From Clostridium weizhouense (GTDB lineage Bacteria > Bacillota > Clostridia > Clostridiales > Clostridiaceae), in assembly GCF_019431045.1 (NCBI RefSeq), contig NZ_JAHXPT010000009.1, forward strand, positions 1-64,000: 64,000 bases of DNA. Reading direction: 5' to 3'. Of the stretch, positions 35,538 through 44,812 are shown piece after piece; positions within the stretch are counted from its first letter, which is position 1; each line of letters opens with the position of its first letter. The position numbers were made by a program, and so were the translations under genes. The notes under the pieces were generated by a model, which ran no database searches, was not told the DNA's origin, and worked only from the letters and a program-made list of their open reading frames with translations.

Positions 35538-35550
35538 AATATAGATTAAA

Positions 35551-35594
35551 AGCTGTTATAAGACTAAATGAATTAGTTTTATAACAGCTATTTT
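35551..35594 (+). terminator. Terminator after AAA paralogue 2
   Basis: AGCTGTTATAAGACTAA pairs with TTAGTTTTATAACAGCT around ATGAA, followed by ATTTT. Confidence 0.85.
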
Positions 35595-35655
35595 AAAAAA
35601 TTATCTATTGAAGCGTGATGTAGATAATTTTATTTTTAGAGTAAAATAATTAAGT

Positions 35656-35858
35656 ATATAAGTTCCAATAAAGTTTGTTCATTAATATAAATCTTAGAAT
35701 ATTTATAAATATTATGACTCACCAGTATAGTAAGGAAATTATATAGAAAATTTATGATATATATGCTTCTAACTAGATATTATTAATTAAAGATATAATT
35801 TTCTATAAAAATTATATAAAAGATTATAAATGTATTAACCTAATTAGAACATATATAT
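35656..35858. repeat. Repeat family D, long copy 2
   Basis: This is the second 200-bp copy of the repeat at 12350-12551. It ends against the stop codon of the glycosyltransferase gene (minus strand), so it may provide or disturb that gene's 3' end. Confidence 0.7.
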
Positions 35859-37327
35859 TAAATTTTTTTAGTAGATCTTTTAGCTTTTAATCCTGCTACA
35901 GCAAAAATAATTAATGTCCAACAACTAATAAAAGAATATCGAGGTTGAACTTCAGAAATCAAATAGAATGAAGTAAATCCTAATGAAAGTATTAAAAATA
36001 AATTTAATTCAGTTAATAAAGTTTTATTTTTTCTTAGACCAATAATACCAAAGTAAAGTAGAAATATATAAAATAGGGTTATTAAGGTTAAGAAGGTAAA
36101 TTCAAAATATCGTAATACTCTAATTCCTAGTGTTTGGTCACTACTTATTACTGTAAATTGAAAAGCACCAAAATCACTAACACCAACCTCACCTGACAGT
36201 TTTCCAATATACAAAGCTGCTACGTTTTTTATAGGTGAATGTAGCAATCTTTGTTCAATTAGTTTTATACTTTCTTTTTTTATCTTGTCATTGTCATAAT
36301 TATATTTGATTGGAATATTAGAATCTTCTTCATTCCAAAATCCAAAGGAATTTAAATTCGTACCTTTTAAAACACTAGTTAAAACTGTTTCTTTAGGTTT
36401 CCATAAATGTGATTCTGTTATTTTGTTATTAAGAAGTACAGAACTTATAATATACATGGGTAATATAAACATAATAACAGTAATTAAAATTGGTTTTATA
36501 GAACTTTTAAATCCTTTATAAATAAGTAAATACATTAAGTATGCTATTAAGAAAATAATTCCTACCATTCTAAATAGGTTTCCAAATGAAAGAGCTAGTC
36601 CACTAAAAATAATCCATCTACATTTAGTTGTATTTTTTATATATTTTATAAAAAAATATATACTAAGCAAGTAGAATGGTATTGCTATGTTTTCTGACAA
36701 TGCTTGAGAGTTATACATTATAAATGGTGGAAATAACGAAAAAAGCATTGATGATACAATTGCACTTTTATAACCAAATAATTCTTTTACAATACAATAC
36801 ATAATAAAAACTGATACAGTTGAAAAAAGTACATTAAAAAGTTTAATTAAAAAAATTGGATTATCATTAAAATTAAAAAATAAAGAATAATATAATACTG
36901 GAATAGTATCATGAGTAAATCTAGCGAAATAATTAAATCCATGAAAACAACTAAAATTTCCATTAAAAACATCTTTACTAGAGTTATACATAATTGCAAA
37001 ATCAGAAACAGGTATAGTTTTAGTTAAGCTTATCCACAAAATTCTAATTATAAAACTAATAAGCAATATAAAAATTATTAAATTTTTAGTATCTAGTAGT
37101 TTTTGTAACCAATTTATTATCTTATTTCTTTTATAATAAATTATACTTAGCAGTAATATTATTATTAACATAGAAAAAATATTTGCTACAAGCTTCATAC
37201 CTTTTGGAATTTCAATATATACAGCAAAATTTATAATAAAATTAACTAATATAGAACTTATAATAGAAAAAATAAATATTCCAATCATAAGCTTTCTTAA
37301 AAAATTATTAAACAGGTTCTTTATCAT
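35858..37327 (-). CDS. GT39/ArnT-like membrane glycosyltransferase (GT-C fold)
   Basis: The 489-residue protein has about 11-12 membrane segments. The first long outer loop holds PVSDFAIMYNSSKDVFNGN, with the catalytic Asp typical of GT-C enzymes such as PMT and ArnT. Later blocks are LFPPFIMYNSQALSENIAIP, FYLLSIYFFIKY and LALSFGNLFRMVG. It should transfer a sugar from a polyprenyl-phosphate donor to a surface polymer or protein; the acceptor is unknown. It lies 38 bp downstream of the MutS-like gene on the same strand, a probable two-gene operon. Confidence 0.8.
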   Translation of the reverse strand: MIKNLFNNFLRKLMIGIFIFSIISSILVNFIINFAVYIEIPKGMKLVANIFSMLIIILLLSIIYYKRNKIINWLQKLLDTKNLIIFILLISFIIRILWISLTKTIPVSDFAIMYNSSKDVFNGNFSCFHGFNYFARFTHDTIPVLYYSLFFNFNDNPIFLIKLFNVLFSTVSVFIMYCIVKELFGYKSAIVSSMLFSLFPPFIMYNSQALSENIAIPFYLLSIYFFIKYIKNTTKCRWIIFSGLALSFGNLFRMVGIIFLIAYLMYLLIYKGFKSSIKPILITVIMFILPMYIISSVLLNNKITESHLWKPKETVLTSVLKGTNLNSFGFWNEEDSNIPIKYNYDNDKIKKESIKLIEQRLLHSPIKNVAALYIGKLSGEVGVSDFGAFQFTVISSDQTLGIRVLRYFEFTFLTLITLFYIFLLYFGIIGLRKNKTLLTELNLFLILSLGFTSFYLISEVQPRYSFISCWTLIIFAVAGLKAKRSTKKI

Positions 37328-37365
37328 AGGGTTATCTCCTTAAATAGAATATATTTTATTTATCT

Positions 37366-38931
37366 TTAAATGAAATTTTCCATTCTTTCTACTCTTCTAT
37401 AAGACTTTTGTATAATTTCTTTTGGATATCCTATATAATCTAAAAGTTTAATTGCATTTCTTGTTTTAGATATGCCTTTTTTTAGCTTATAATCAAACTT
37501 TAATCCATTTTTATTATCTACATCTTCACTAAAATAATAGAAATCATAATTTTCTTTAAGAATATCTGAAAGTTCTCTATCATGGGTAGCAACAATACAA
37601 ATGGCATTTCTTTTATTGATATAATTAAGTATCTCTGCTGAGGAAGATATTCTTTCAGCAGGATTTGTTCCCCTGAATATTTCATCTATTGGACAAAAAA
37701 CAGGGATTTCTTTTTCTGATCCTTTTATTATTCTTAAGATAGATTCAGCTTCTGCTAAGTAGTAGCTTTTTCCACTAGTAATATCATCCTTTGGACTTAT
37801 TGATGAGATTATATTTAAGAAACATCCTTTATATTCATGTGCTAAAGCAAAATTAAAAGTCTGTGCTAAAAGTATATTGGTGCTTATCATTCTTAAAAAT
37901 GTAGACTTACCAGACATGTTTGTCCCAGTCAAAACAATTCCTTTCTTAAAAATTTCAAGTGAGTTTGCAACTGGATTTTTAAGAAGAGGATGTATTCCAT
38001 CTGTTATTTTTAATGAATTTTCTTTAATAAACTGTGGTGTGCAGCATTTTTCTTTATTATCATTTTGATAAAGCGAGATTGAAATTAAAGCATCAAGTTC
38101 TCCAACTAAATAATATAATTCTAATATTTTATTTTTCTTACCAACTAATTTTATACTCATTCTATAAAATACACTTTCTTCTATAAGAAAAGGAATAGAA
38201 AACATCTGTAAAAGTCCACCAAAAGAATTAAGTACTTTAAGTAAGTAGGTAGATTTATCTAAAACGCTTAATTCATTTAATAAAGTTTTCATTTTAGTAG
38301 TATATAATTTAATTTCATCATTTTTAATAGAGGATAATTTTTTTGATGTATTTATCAAATCTCTTAAATAGATAAGTCCTATAGCATTTATGGTACTTTC
38401 TTCTTTATTATGTATATACATATTTATAAATATATCTACTAGTACAGCAATCATTATTTTAGGTTCTTTAAATATAATAGCAGCCAATATTAATAATATA
38501 GGTATAATACCTACAATGCCATAAAAAAAGGATTTTAACTTACTTACAGGAATTAAGTCATTTATCATATCTAGTAATCTATTTTTACTATCATAAATCA
38601 TATTGTAAAAGGTTTTTCTTAAATTTACTGTTAAATCTAAATTTTCTTTAAATAGATCTATTAACTTTCCTCTTTCTTTTAATTTTTCTTCATCCATTAT
38701 TGGATTTCTAAGCATTTTATATAAAGCAGCTTCCCCTTCTGTTGAATAAGTCCTATCTAATTCATAAAATACTTCATTCATCATCAAATCATCCCAAGTC
38801 TGATCATCAATAGTAAAATCATTTTTTTCAGTTAGTTTAAATAATGTGTTTATTTTGTTAATATTTCTTTTCCTATATTTTGTTGAATTAAGATCTTTTT
38901 TAATAAAGTCTTTGCTGACATCAAGAAACAT
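37366..38931 (-). CDS. MutS-like ATPase with membrane segments
   Basis: The 521-residue protein keeps the MutS core and ATPase: Walker A VLTGTNMSGKSTFLRM, SYYLAEAESIL (signature loop), Walker B FCPIDEIFRGTNPAERI, and ATHD. It lacks the N-terminal mismatch-binding and connector domains of MutS. Hydrophobic helices at about 133-170 (FFYGIVGIIPILLILAAIIF) suggest membrane tethering. Relatives are annotated as MutS-family proteins of unknown role; ordinary mismatch repair is unlikely. It is transcribed together with the glycosyltransferase. Confidence 0.85.
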   Translation of the reverse strand: MFLDVSKDFIKKDLNSTKYRKRNINKINTLFKLTEKNDFTIDDQTWDDLMMNEVFYELDRTYSTEGEAALYKMLRNPIMDEEKLKERGKLIDLFKENLDLTVNLRKTFYNMIYDSKNRLLDMINDLIPVSKLKSFFYGIVGIIPILLILAAIIFKEPKIMIAVLVDIFINMYIHNKEESTINAIGLIYLRDLINTSKKLSSIKNDEIKLYTTKMKTLLNELSVLDKSTYLLKVLNSFGGLLQMFSIPFLIEESVFYRMSIKLVGKKNKILELYYLVGELDALISISLYQNDNKEKCCTPQFIKENSLKITDGIHPLLKNPVANSLEIFKKGIVLTGTNMSGKSTFLRMISTNILLAQTFNFALAHEYKGCFLNIISSISPKDDITSGKSYYLAEAESILRIIKGSEKEIPVFCPIDEIFRGTNPAERISSSAEILNYINKRNAICIVATHDRELSDILKENYDFYYFSEDVDNKNGLKFDYKLKKGISKTRNAIKLLDYIGYPKEIIQKSYRRVERMENFI

Positions 38932-38951
38932 AAAATCACTCTTTTCTATTT

Positions 38952-38973
38952 GGCTATGTTTTAAAACATAACC
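38952..38973. repeat. Minimal family B palindrome
   Basis: GGCTATGTTTTAAAACATAA followed by CC is just the two terminal inverted repeats of family B joined with no interior, as an excision or internal deletion would leave. Confidence 0.65.
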
Positions 38974-39000
38974 TTCTATTTTTAATTACGTATAGATTTA

Positions 39001-39057
39001 ATAAGGCACAATTAAAAAATAAAAAGTCCATTTTCTAGCCTAGTTTCATGTGCATAA
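39001..39057. repeat. Repeat family A, deleted copy
   Basis: TAAGGCACAATTAAAAAATA at the left and CTAGTTTCATGTGCATAA at the right are the ends of family A with a short interior (AGTCCATTTTCTAGCC, also seen at 49655). Confidence 0.6.
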
Positions 39058-39212
39058 TATAATAACAATCATTCTAGAATTAAATAAAGAAACTTTATTT
39101 TAGTAAATATGCTTTTGGTATTATATATCTATTATAATACGATTAACATAAAAAGTATATTTTGGGAAGGAAAAGTTATTGCAAATTAGATCGAATAGGA
39201 TTGTAAAGATTT

Positions 39213-39292
39213 CACAAAAGATTATAAATTGTAATAACTTAATTAGAACATATATATTAAGTAAAATGAAAATAGTTTATAATAATACTAAA
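39213..39292. repeat. Repeat family D 3' part plus E block
   Basis: CAAAAGATTATAAATTGTAA to AGAACATATATATTAAG, then TAAAATGAAAATAGTTTATA, repeats the arrangement at 33741-33847 upstream of AAA paralogue 2. Confidence 0.65.
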
Positions 39293-39361
39293 TGCTATGT
39301 TTAAAAGACAATTTGAATTTTTACAAAACACCCATTTATGCTTTAGATGAGAGATAGTTTT

Positions 39362-39548
39362 GAATTGACAATGGATAATGCACGATTGACAATTTAGGAT
39401 GAAATCACGCTGTGATTTCTAAAAAAATATATATTAAAGAAAGCCGAAGGCTTTCAACCACAATTGTGAATTGTCAACTGTCAATCGTCAATTGAAAAGG
39501 GGCTTTTAACTAAAACTGTCCATTATCAACTGTCAATTGTTCATTAAA
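39362..39548. repeat. Repeat family C, long copy
   Basis: GAATTGACAATGGATAATGC at the left, the shared middle GGATGAAATCACGCTGTGAT, and several CAACTGTCAAT(T/C)G units at the right. It occupies most of the gap before AAA paralogue 3. Apart from the listed repeats, 38974-39614 shows no gene. Confidence 0.7.
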
Positions 39549-39614
39549 ACGTGGCGCAGCCACTTTTGTTGAAACATAGCTTATAAAAAATAGTGTGGAT
39601 GGAGGTTTTATGCT

Positions 39615-41177
39615 ATGAAAAAGAGGTTTAATACCACTGGGGTTTGTGTACCTAGAAAACACTATATGGTAGATATTACAAAAAAACTTAAAGAAATAAG
39701 AGAACTTATAGATAATGAATTTTATTTTACTATAAATAAACCTAGACAATATGGGAAAACAACAACTTTAAGTGAATTAGAAAAATTATTAAGTGAAGAG
39801 TATTTAGTCATAAGTATTAGCTTTGAAGGTATTGGTGATAGTGTATTTGAAGATGAAAAAGATTTTTGTAATAAATTTTTAAAGATAATGGCTAAATCTT
39901 TAAAGTTTACTGATAAAAAAGAAAGTGAAAGGCTATTAGAATTAAATGAAAATGTTAATGACCTTGAAAATACATCAGAGGTTATAACTAAATTTATTGA
40001 AGATGCATCAAAAGAAGTTGTTTTATTTATTGATGAGGTTGATAAAAGTTCTAATAATCAATTATTTTTAAGTTTTATAGGAATGCTTAGAAATAAATAT
40101 TTAGATAGGGAAATGGAAAGAGATTATACATTTAAATCTGTTATATTAACAGGACTTTATGATGTGAAATCATTAAAATTAAAACTACGTTCAGAAGAGG
40201 AATCAAAATATAATTCACCTTGGAACATAGCAGTGGATTTTGATGTAGATATGAGTTTTTCACCAAAAGAAATTTCTACAATGATAGAGCAGTATAGTAG
40301 AGAAAATAATATAGATATAGACATAAAATCTATAAGTGAAGAATTATACTTTTTTACAGAAGGATATCCTTTTTTAGTAAGTAGACTTTGCCAGATTATA
40401 GATGAAAAGATTAAAAAAGATATAAAAGAATCTTGGATTAAAGAAGATGTTCAAAAGGCAGTTAAGATTATTAATGAAGAAGTTAATACTTTATTTCAAA
40501 GTATAGTAAAAAATTTAGAAAATAATAATGAACTTTATGAATTAACAAAGAGAATTTTAATAGATGGAGAACAAATAATTTTTAATCCATTAGATCCAGT
40601 AATAAGCATAGGGTTAACTTACGGTATATTTAAAAAGGGGAAAGATGGACTAGAGATAAGCAATAAAATATTTGAAGAAATTATCTATAATTATATGATA
40701 TCAAAGGTAAGAACTTCCACTGAAAATATGAGTATATATAATATTAAATCAAGATTTATAAAAGAAAATGGAGAACTTAATATAGAAAAAATTCTTCAAA
40801 GATTTCAGCAGTTTATGAAAGAACAATATTCATCTAAAGATCAAGAATTTATAGAACATCATGGAAGATTACTATTTTTAGCGTTTATAAAACCAATAAT
40901 AAATGGAACAGGATTTGATTTTAAGGAAGTACAAGTTTCTGAAGAAAAAAGATTAGATGTAGTAATAACATATAATAATTTCAAATATATAATTGAAATG
41001 AAAATATGGAGAGGACCAAAGTATCATGAAGATGGACTTAATCAGCTTTGTGATTATTTAGATATTCATGGATTAGACAAAGGATACTTGGTTATATTTA
41101 ATTTTAATAAAAATAAAGAATTTAAAGAAGAAAGATTAAATATTCAAGATAAAGATATTTTTGAAGTTTATGTTTAA
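39615..41177 (+). CDS. AAA-type ATPase fused to PD-(D/E)XK nuclease domain, paralogue 3
   Basis: ATG 39615 follows GATGGAGGTTTTATGCT. The 520-residue product has the same P-loop, Walker B (EVVLFIDEVDK), lid (TEGYPFLVSRLCQIIDEKIK) and nuclease residues (RLDVV ... IEMKIW) as paralogue 2. Two stretches differ strongly from it: about residues 68-122 (DEKDFCNKFLKIMAKSLKFT) and 275-385 (NTLFQSIVKNLENNNELYEL, then divergent). The flanking DNA is almost identical, which points to gene conversion with swapped middle segments, perhaps for new target specificity. Confidence 0.85.
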   Translation: MKKRFNTTGVCVPRKHYMVDITKKLKEIRELIDNEFYFTINKPRQYGKTTTLSELEKLLSEEYLVISISFEGIGDSVFEDEKDFCNKFLKIMAKSLKFTDKKESERLLELNENVNDLENTSEVITKFIEDASKEVVLFIDEVDKSSNNQLFLSFIGMLRNKYLDREMERDYTFKSVILTGLYDVKSLKLKLRSEEESKYNSPWNIAVDFDVDMSFSPKEISTMIEQYSRENNIDIDIKSISEELYFFTEGYPFLVSRLCQIIDEKIKKDIKESWIKEDVQKAVKIINEEVNTLFQSIVKNLENNNELYELTKRILIDGEQIIFNPLDPVISIGLTYGIFKKGKDGLEISNKIFEEIIYNYMISKVRTSTENMSIYNIKSRFIKENGELNIEKILQRFQQFMKEQYSSKDQEFIEHHGRLLFLAFIKPIINGTGFDFKEVQVSEEKRLDVVITYNNFKYIIEMKIWRGPKYHEDGLNQLCDYLDIHGLDKGYLVIFNFNKNKEFKEERLNIQDKDIFEVYV

Positions 41178-41187
41178 AGATTAATAT

Positions 41188-41258
41188 AAAAACACTTATA
41201 CATAAGTTGAATTGCCCTTGTCAAGTAGATAGAGAGCAATTCAAGTATAGGTGTTTTT
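41188..41258. terminator. Terminator between AAA paralogue 3 and ablB
   Basis: AAAAACACTTATAC pairs with GTATAGGTGTTTTT, and an inner stem TTGAATTGC / GCAATTCAA stacks on it. The T tract works for the plus strand. A related simpler hairpin lies at 52080 after the remnant of another family member. Confidence 0.8.
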
Positions 41259-41316
41259 ATATTTAATTACAGAATTTAAAATATACTAAAATAATTTTGA
41301 TAACTAACAGAAAGTT

Positions 41317-42189
41317 TTAAATTTTAGATAAATGAGTATTAATATTTTTTACCCAAACATTCATATCTTCAAAGTTACCACATATATTACAATTATTTAT
41401 TAATTTTCCTCTAAATTTATAATTATGTTTACTTAAAACAAAATTAATACCTGGATTTATTGATCTAGCTAAGCTATACAAAGCAATAAATCCTTTAGAC
41501 TTAAGGTCTAATTCTAATAAATGAACAATATTTGATAATATGCCTTTACCTCTATATTCAGGATAAGTAGCACAATCAGTTATCTCAGCATTTAAGTTCT
41601 TTTTATCCATATCTGCTGAAGCTATAGCAATTACTTTCCCATTATCTGTTGCAACTTTATATAGAACTTTCTTATTCATAGTTTGTCTTAAAAATTCTTC
41701 ATCATAAACTGGAGATGGATAAGTTGAAAATACATTAGAAAATAGTTTTACTATTTCTTTTATATCATTCTCATTTGCATCTCTTATATCATATGCACTA
41801 TTATTAATGTTATTATTGTAAGTATTTTCTAAATCTAAGCATTTATTTAATATTAAATTTTTTTCATCTATATTATTGTAAATTCTTCTTTTATTATTTA
41901 TAAAATAAGACATTAAAAATGCATCTTTTCCTTTAAAATAACCTTCAATTTTACCCTCTAAATCAAATCCGGCTTCAAAGAAAAATTTTAAATTTTCAAT
42001 ATCAGTATTACAAAGTATTTTACTTAAATTCTCCTGAATACAGAAAGACATTATATTCTTTATATTTTTTATAGATATATTATTAAAATCAATTATTTTT
42101 ATACGTTTATTAGTGTAATCTACATAGAGATTGATATCATCTATTGTAATATAATAATTTTTATTTATTTTACAATTATTTATACTCAT
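41317..42189 (-). CDS. ablB: Beta-lysine N6-acetyltransferase
   Basis: The 290-residue protein ends in a GNAT acetyltransferase domain (about 135-275): DIRDANENDIKEIVKLFSNV, VIAIASADMDKKNLNAEITD and CATYPEYRGKGILSNIVHLL, with the acetyl-CoA loop YRGKGI. It starts 4 bp after ablA. It acetylates (S)-beta-lysine made by AblA to N-acetyl-beta-lysine, a compatible solute first known from methanogens. The order dapB-ablA-ablB behind a cyclic-di-AMP riboswitch supports an osmoprotective role. Confidence 0.9.
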   Translation of the reverse strand: MSINNCKINKNYYITIDDINLYVDYTNKRIKIIDFNNISIKNIKNIMSFCIQENLSKILCNTDIENLKFFFEAGFDLEGKIEGYFKGKDAFLMSYFINNKRRIYNNIDEKNLILNKCLDLENTYNNNINNSAYDIRDANENDIKEIVKLFSNVFSTYPSPVYDEEFLRQTMNKKVLYKVATDNGKVIAIASADMDKKNLNAEITDCATYPEYRGKGILSNIVHLLELDLKSKGFIALYSLARSINPGINFVLSKHNYKFRGKLINNCNICGNFEDMNVWVKNINTHLSKI

Positions 42190-42193
42190 AATT

Positions 42194-43456
42194 TTACGCC
42201 CTTCTTTTTATTCTAATGTTACTTTGAGGAATTAAGCAAACACGTTCATCTTTAAAAAGTTGCTCTAATCCTTTAGAATCATCTTTTTTAAATTTATTAC
42301 ATATTCCACAATGATGACATTCATGAGTTTTATCGGTTGGTTCATTATAAGTACATAAAACACCTTCATAATTTCTAAGAATTAATTTTTCAGGAGATTG
42401 TGAGATTAAGTATTGAGGATTAATAGGAATTTTCCCCCCACCTCCTGGAGCGTCAATTACAAATGTAGGAACTGCAAATCCAGAAGTATGTCCACGTAAA
42501 AGTTCTATAATTTCAATACCTGTTGAAACAGGAGTTCTAAAATGTTCAATTCCTTGAGATAAATCACATTGATATATATAATAAGGTCTTATTCTATTCA
42601 TCACTAGTTTGTGAACTAGACTTTTCATAATATAAGGACAGTCATTTATATTCTTTAATAGAACAGATTGATTTCCTAAAGGAATTCCAGAATCAGCAAG
42701 CTTTTTGCAAGCTAAAATAGACTCTTCAGTTATTTCACTTGGATGATTGAAGTGGGTATTAATCCAAATTGGATGATATTTTTTTAAAATATTACAAAGA
42801 TTACTAGTTATTCTTTGTGGCATAACAACAGGGACCCGTGTTCCTATTCTTATAACCTCAACATGTTGTATTTCTTTTAATTTCTTTAAAATAAATTCAA
42901 GTTTTTCATCTGATACACACAAAGCATCACCACCTGATAATAATACATCTCGTACTTCTTTATGTTCTTTTATATATTTAATAGCTTTTAGGATATTATT
43001 GGTTGAGAGAGAACTATCTTTGTGTCCAGCAAATCTTCTTCTTGTACAATGACGACAATACATTGAACATTGCTCAGTAATAAGAAGAAGAACTCTATCA
43101 GGATATCTGTGTGTTAATCCAGGGACAGGAGAATCAATAGTTTCATGTAAAGGATCATTACTATCATATTTAGAAATTTTTGTTTCTTGAATAGTAGGAA
43201 TAGCTTGTCTTCTGATTGGACAATTATAATCATTTGGATCTATTAATGTTGCATAGTATGGTGTTATTGCCATTTTAAGTTTTTTTAGAGTGGCTTTTAT
43301 TCCATTTTTTTCTTCATCAGTAAGATTTACAATATGTTCTAATTCATCTATTGTTGTAATTCGATTAGCAATCTGCCATTTCCAATCATTCCATTGTTCC
43401 TTTGTGGTATTTTTCCATAATAATATATCATTATAGTTTCTTTTCAATATAAACAC
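42194..43456 (-). CDS. ablA: Lysine 2,3-aminomutase
   Basis: The 420-residue radical-SAM enzyme converts L-lysine to L-beta-lysine using S-adenosylmethionine, a [4Fe-4S] cluster and pyridoxal phosphate. The cluster motif is CSMYCRHC (Cys130, 134, 137). LLSGGDAL follows, and DAPGGGGKIPI holds the PLP-binding Lys. Two C-terminal zinc-binding Cys groups (ECHHCGICNKF) are present. The start lies after AAAAGGAGTG. Here the pairing with ablB points to osmolyte synthesis rather than lysine fermentation, since no other lysine-degradation genes are present. A 183-bp gap separates it from dapB. Confidence 0.95.
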   Translation of the reverse strand: MFILKRNYNDILLWKNTTKEQWNDWKWQIANRITTIDELEHIVNLTDEEKNGIKATLKKLKMAITPYYATLIDPNDYNCPIRRQAIPTIQETKISKYDSNDPLHETIDSPVPGLTHRYPDRVLLLITEQCSMYCRHCTRRRFAGHKDSSLSTNNILKAIKYIKEHKEVRDVLLSGGDALCVSDEKLEFILKKLKEIQHVEVIRIGTRVPVVMPQRITSNLCNILKKYHPIWINTHFNHPSEITEESILACKKLADSGIPLGNQSVLLKNINDCPYIMKSLVHKLVMNRIRPYYIYQCDLSQGIEHFRTPVSTGIEIIELLRGHTSGFAVPTFVIDAPGGGGKIPINPQYLISQSPEKLILRNYEGVLCTYNEPTDKTHECHHCGICNKFKKDDSKGLEQLFKDERVCLIPQSNIRIKRRA

Positions 43457-43639
43457 TCCTTTTATAGTTAAAAAATAAGGTATAAATTTAATGTAGAATT
43501 ATAGTTAATTAAAATTTTGAATTATTATAAGAAGGGTTATAACACTTTAATATTTTTATGAAAGTCTTTATTTTTTGAGAAATAAAGATTATTTAAATAG
43601 ACTTTTATTAAGAAAATTTTATAGAAAATTTAAAATAAG

Positions 43640-44461
43640 TTATAGAGCATTTGTTTGTTGAGATAGATATAAATCTTCTATAACTTTGGATAAGCATAAT
43701 ATATCACTCATTTCATAAAAGCCAATTTTATTTTGTATAAAATTTATTGCATAAATGGCTCCTAGAGCAAAAACTTTTCTTGAAAATGATTCATGAGAAA
43801 TTGTGATTATATCATCTTCACCAACAATAGATACTGTATGTTTTCCAACTACACCACCAGCACGTATGGAATTTATTGAAATTTTTGATTCATTAATATC
43901 TTTACCAGAGTATTTTAATCCATTTTCTATTTCAGTAGCTATTTTTAATGCTGTACCAGATGGGCTATCCTTTTTATTTTTATGATGAATTTCTGAAATG
44001 TTAAAATCATAATCGTTTAATAGAACAGATGCTAGTTTAGTTAAAATCATTAATACATTAATTCCAACTGTTATATTTGGAGCATAAACCATTCCAGTAT
44101 GATTCTTAGTAGCTAAAGTCTCTAGTTTTTTTAAATCTATTTCTGAAAAACCTGTAGTACCAATAACCATATTAACTTTCATTTTTGAAATCAGATTTGC
44201 ATTTTTTAAAGTAGCTTCAGGATTAGAAAAATCTATAACAATATCTGGTTTAGACTTTAATATATTTTGTTCTAATGTATCAATACTTTCTATTTTGATA
44301 TCAGTTTTTTGTATTTTAAGAATTTCACCTAAATCTCTATTTTTTTTACTACTGTTAGGACTACATAGAACCGATACAAGCTCCATATTTTTATTCTTAA
44401 GTATCATTTTAGCAATTTCCTTACCAGTTTTTCCAAGACCAATTAAACAAATTTTTACCAT
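43640..44461 (-). CDS. dapB: 4-hydroxy-tetrahydrodipicolinate reductase
   Basis: The 273-residue protein has the NAD(P)-binding start KICLIGLGKTGKEIA and the catalytic/substrate block EIHHKNKKDSPSGTALKIA (His-His-Lys, Lys-Asp-SPSGT). Gly-rich IGTTGF and YAPNITVGINV also match the family. It makes tetrahydrodipicolinate for lysine and cell-wall diaminopimelate. It is the first gene behind a cyclic-di-AMP riboswitch. As the first gene of a set ending in N-acetyl-beta-lysine, it may be an osmotic-stress paralogue that raises lysine supply, not the only dapB of the cell. Confidence 0.93.
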   Translation of the reverse strand: MVKICLIGLGKTGKEIAKMILKNKNMELVSVLCSPNSSKKNRDLGEILKIQKTDIKIESIDTLEQNILKSKPDIVIDFSNPEATLKNANLISKMKVNMVIGTTGFSEIDLKKLETLATKNHTGMVYAPNITVGINVLMILTKLASVLLNDYDFNISEIHHKNKKDSPSGTALKIATEIENGLKYSGKDINESKISINSIRAGGVVGKHTVSIVGEDDIITISHESFSRKVFALGAIYAINFIQNKIGFYEMSDILCLSKVIEDLYLSQQTNAL

Positions 44462-44487
44462 AAAATACCTCCTTAAATTGTTTGTTA

Positions 44488-44525
44488 AAAAATAATAAGC
44501 TGCAGAGAAGTCTCTGCAGCTTATT
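44488..44525 (-). terminator. Riboswitch-controlled terminator before dapB
   Basis: On the minus strand AATAAGCTGCAGAGA / TCTCTGCAGCTTATT forms a 15-bp stem followed by a T-rich tract. It lies between the aptamer and the dapB ribosome binding site, so it is the expression platform. Ligand binding is expected to favour termination. Confidence 0.88.
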
Positions 44526-44574
44526 AAGCATCATAAATTATAGGAACACTAAAAAAAGTATATAATAGTATACC

Positions 44575-44703
44575 TAAAAACTTCCCTTCAACGCTTACGA
44601 GATTAGCTGACGGATTCGGATTGAAGAAATTAACCCTACTTATCATAACGATAAGATTCACCCCAAAAATTGGTTCTCCCGCTCAAATTGATTCAGCGCT
44701 ATA
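44575..44703 (-). ncRNA. Cyclic-di-AMP riboswitch (ydaO/yuaA type)
   Basis: Reading the minus strand, the conserved ydaO elements appear in order: AGCGCTGAATC, GAGCGGGAGAACCAA, TTGGGGTGAATC, a variable hairpin (TTATCGTTATGATAA), TAGGGTT, CAATCCGAATCCGTCAGCTA, CTCGTAAGCG and GAAGGGA. These match the RF00379 consensus closely. The class senses cyclic-di-AMP and normally switches genes off when it is abundant. The c-di-AMP pool reports osmotic state and controls potassium and osmolyte transport. Here it would control dapB, and by readthrough ablA-ablB. Confidence 0.95.
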
Positions 44704-44744
44704 AATATTCAATTACTCTTTTAAATTAATACCATCTATAAATA

Positions 44745-44773
44745 ATTTTATCTCTTTAAGATAATAATGTCAA
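44745..44773 (-). promoter_or_regulatory. Promoter of the riboswitch-dapB transcript
   Basis: On the minus strand TTGACA (44773-44768), 17 bp, then TAAAAT (44750-44745). It is a standard sigma-A promoter about 42 bases before the aptamer. Confidence 0.8.
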
Positions 44774-44812
44774 ATAAATACAAAAATAGCTTGTTTATTT
44801 TAAAATAATGTA

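Noticed and set aside
44575..44703. Considered a lysine riboswitch because dapB follows
   Set aside because: The conserved blocks (CCGAATCCGTCAGCTA, GGGGTGAATC, CTCGTAAGCG) are those of the cyclic-di-AMP class; lysine-riboswitch landmarks are absent.
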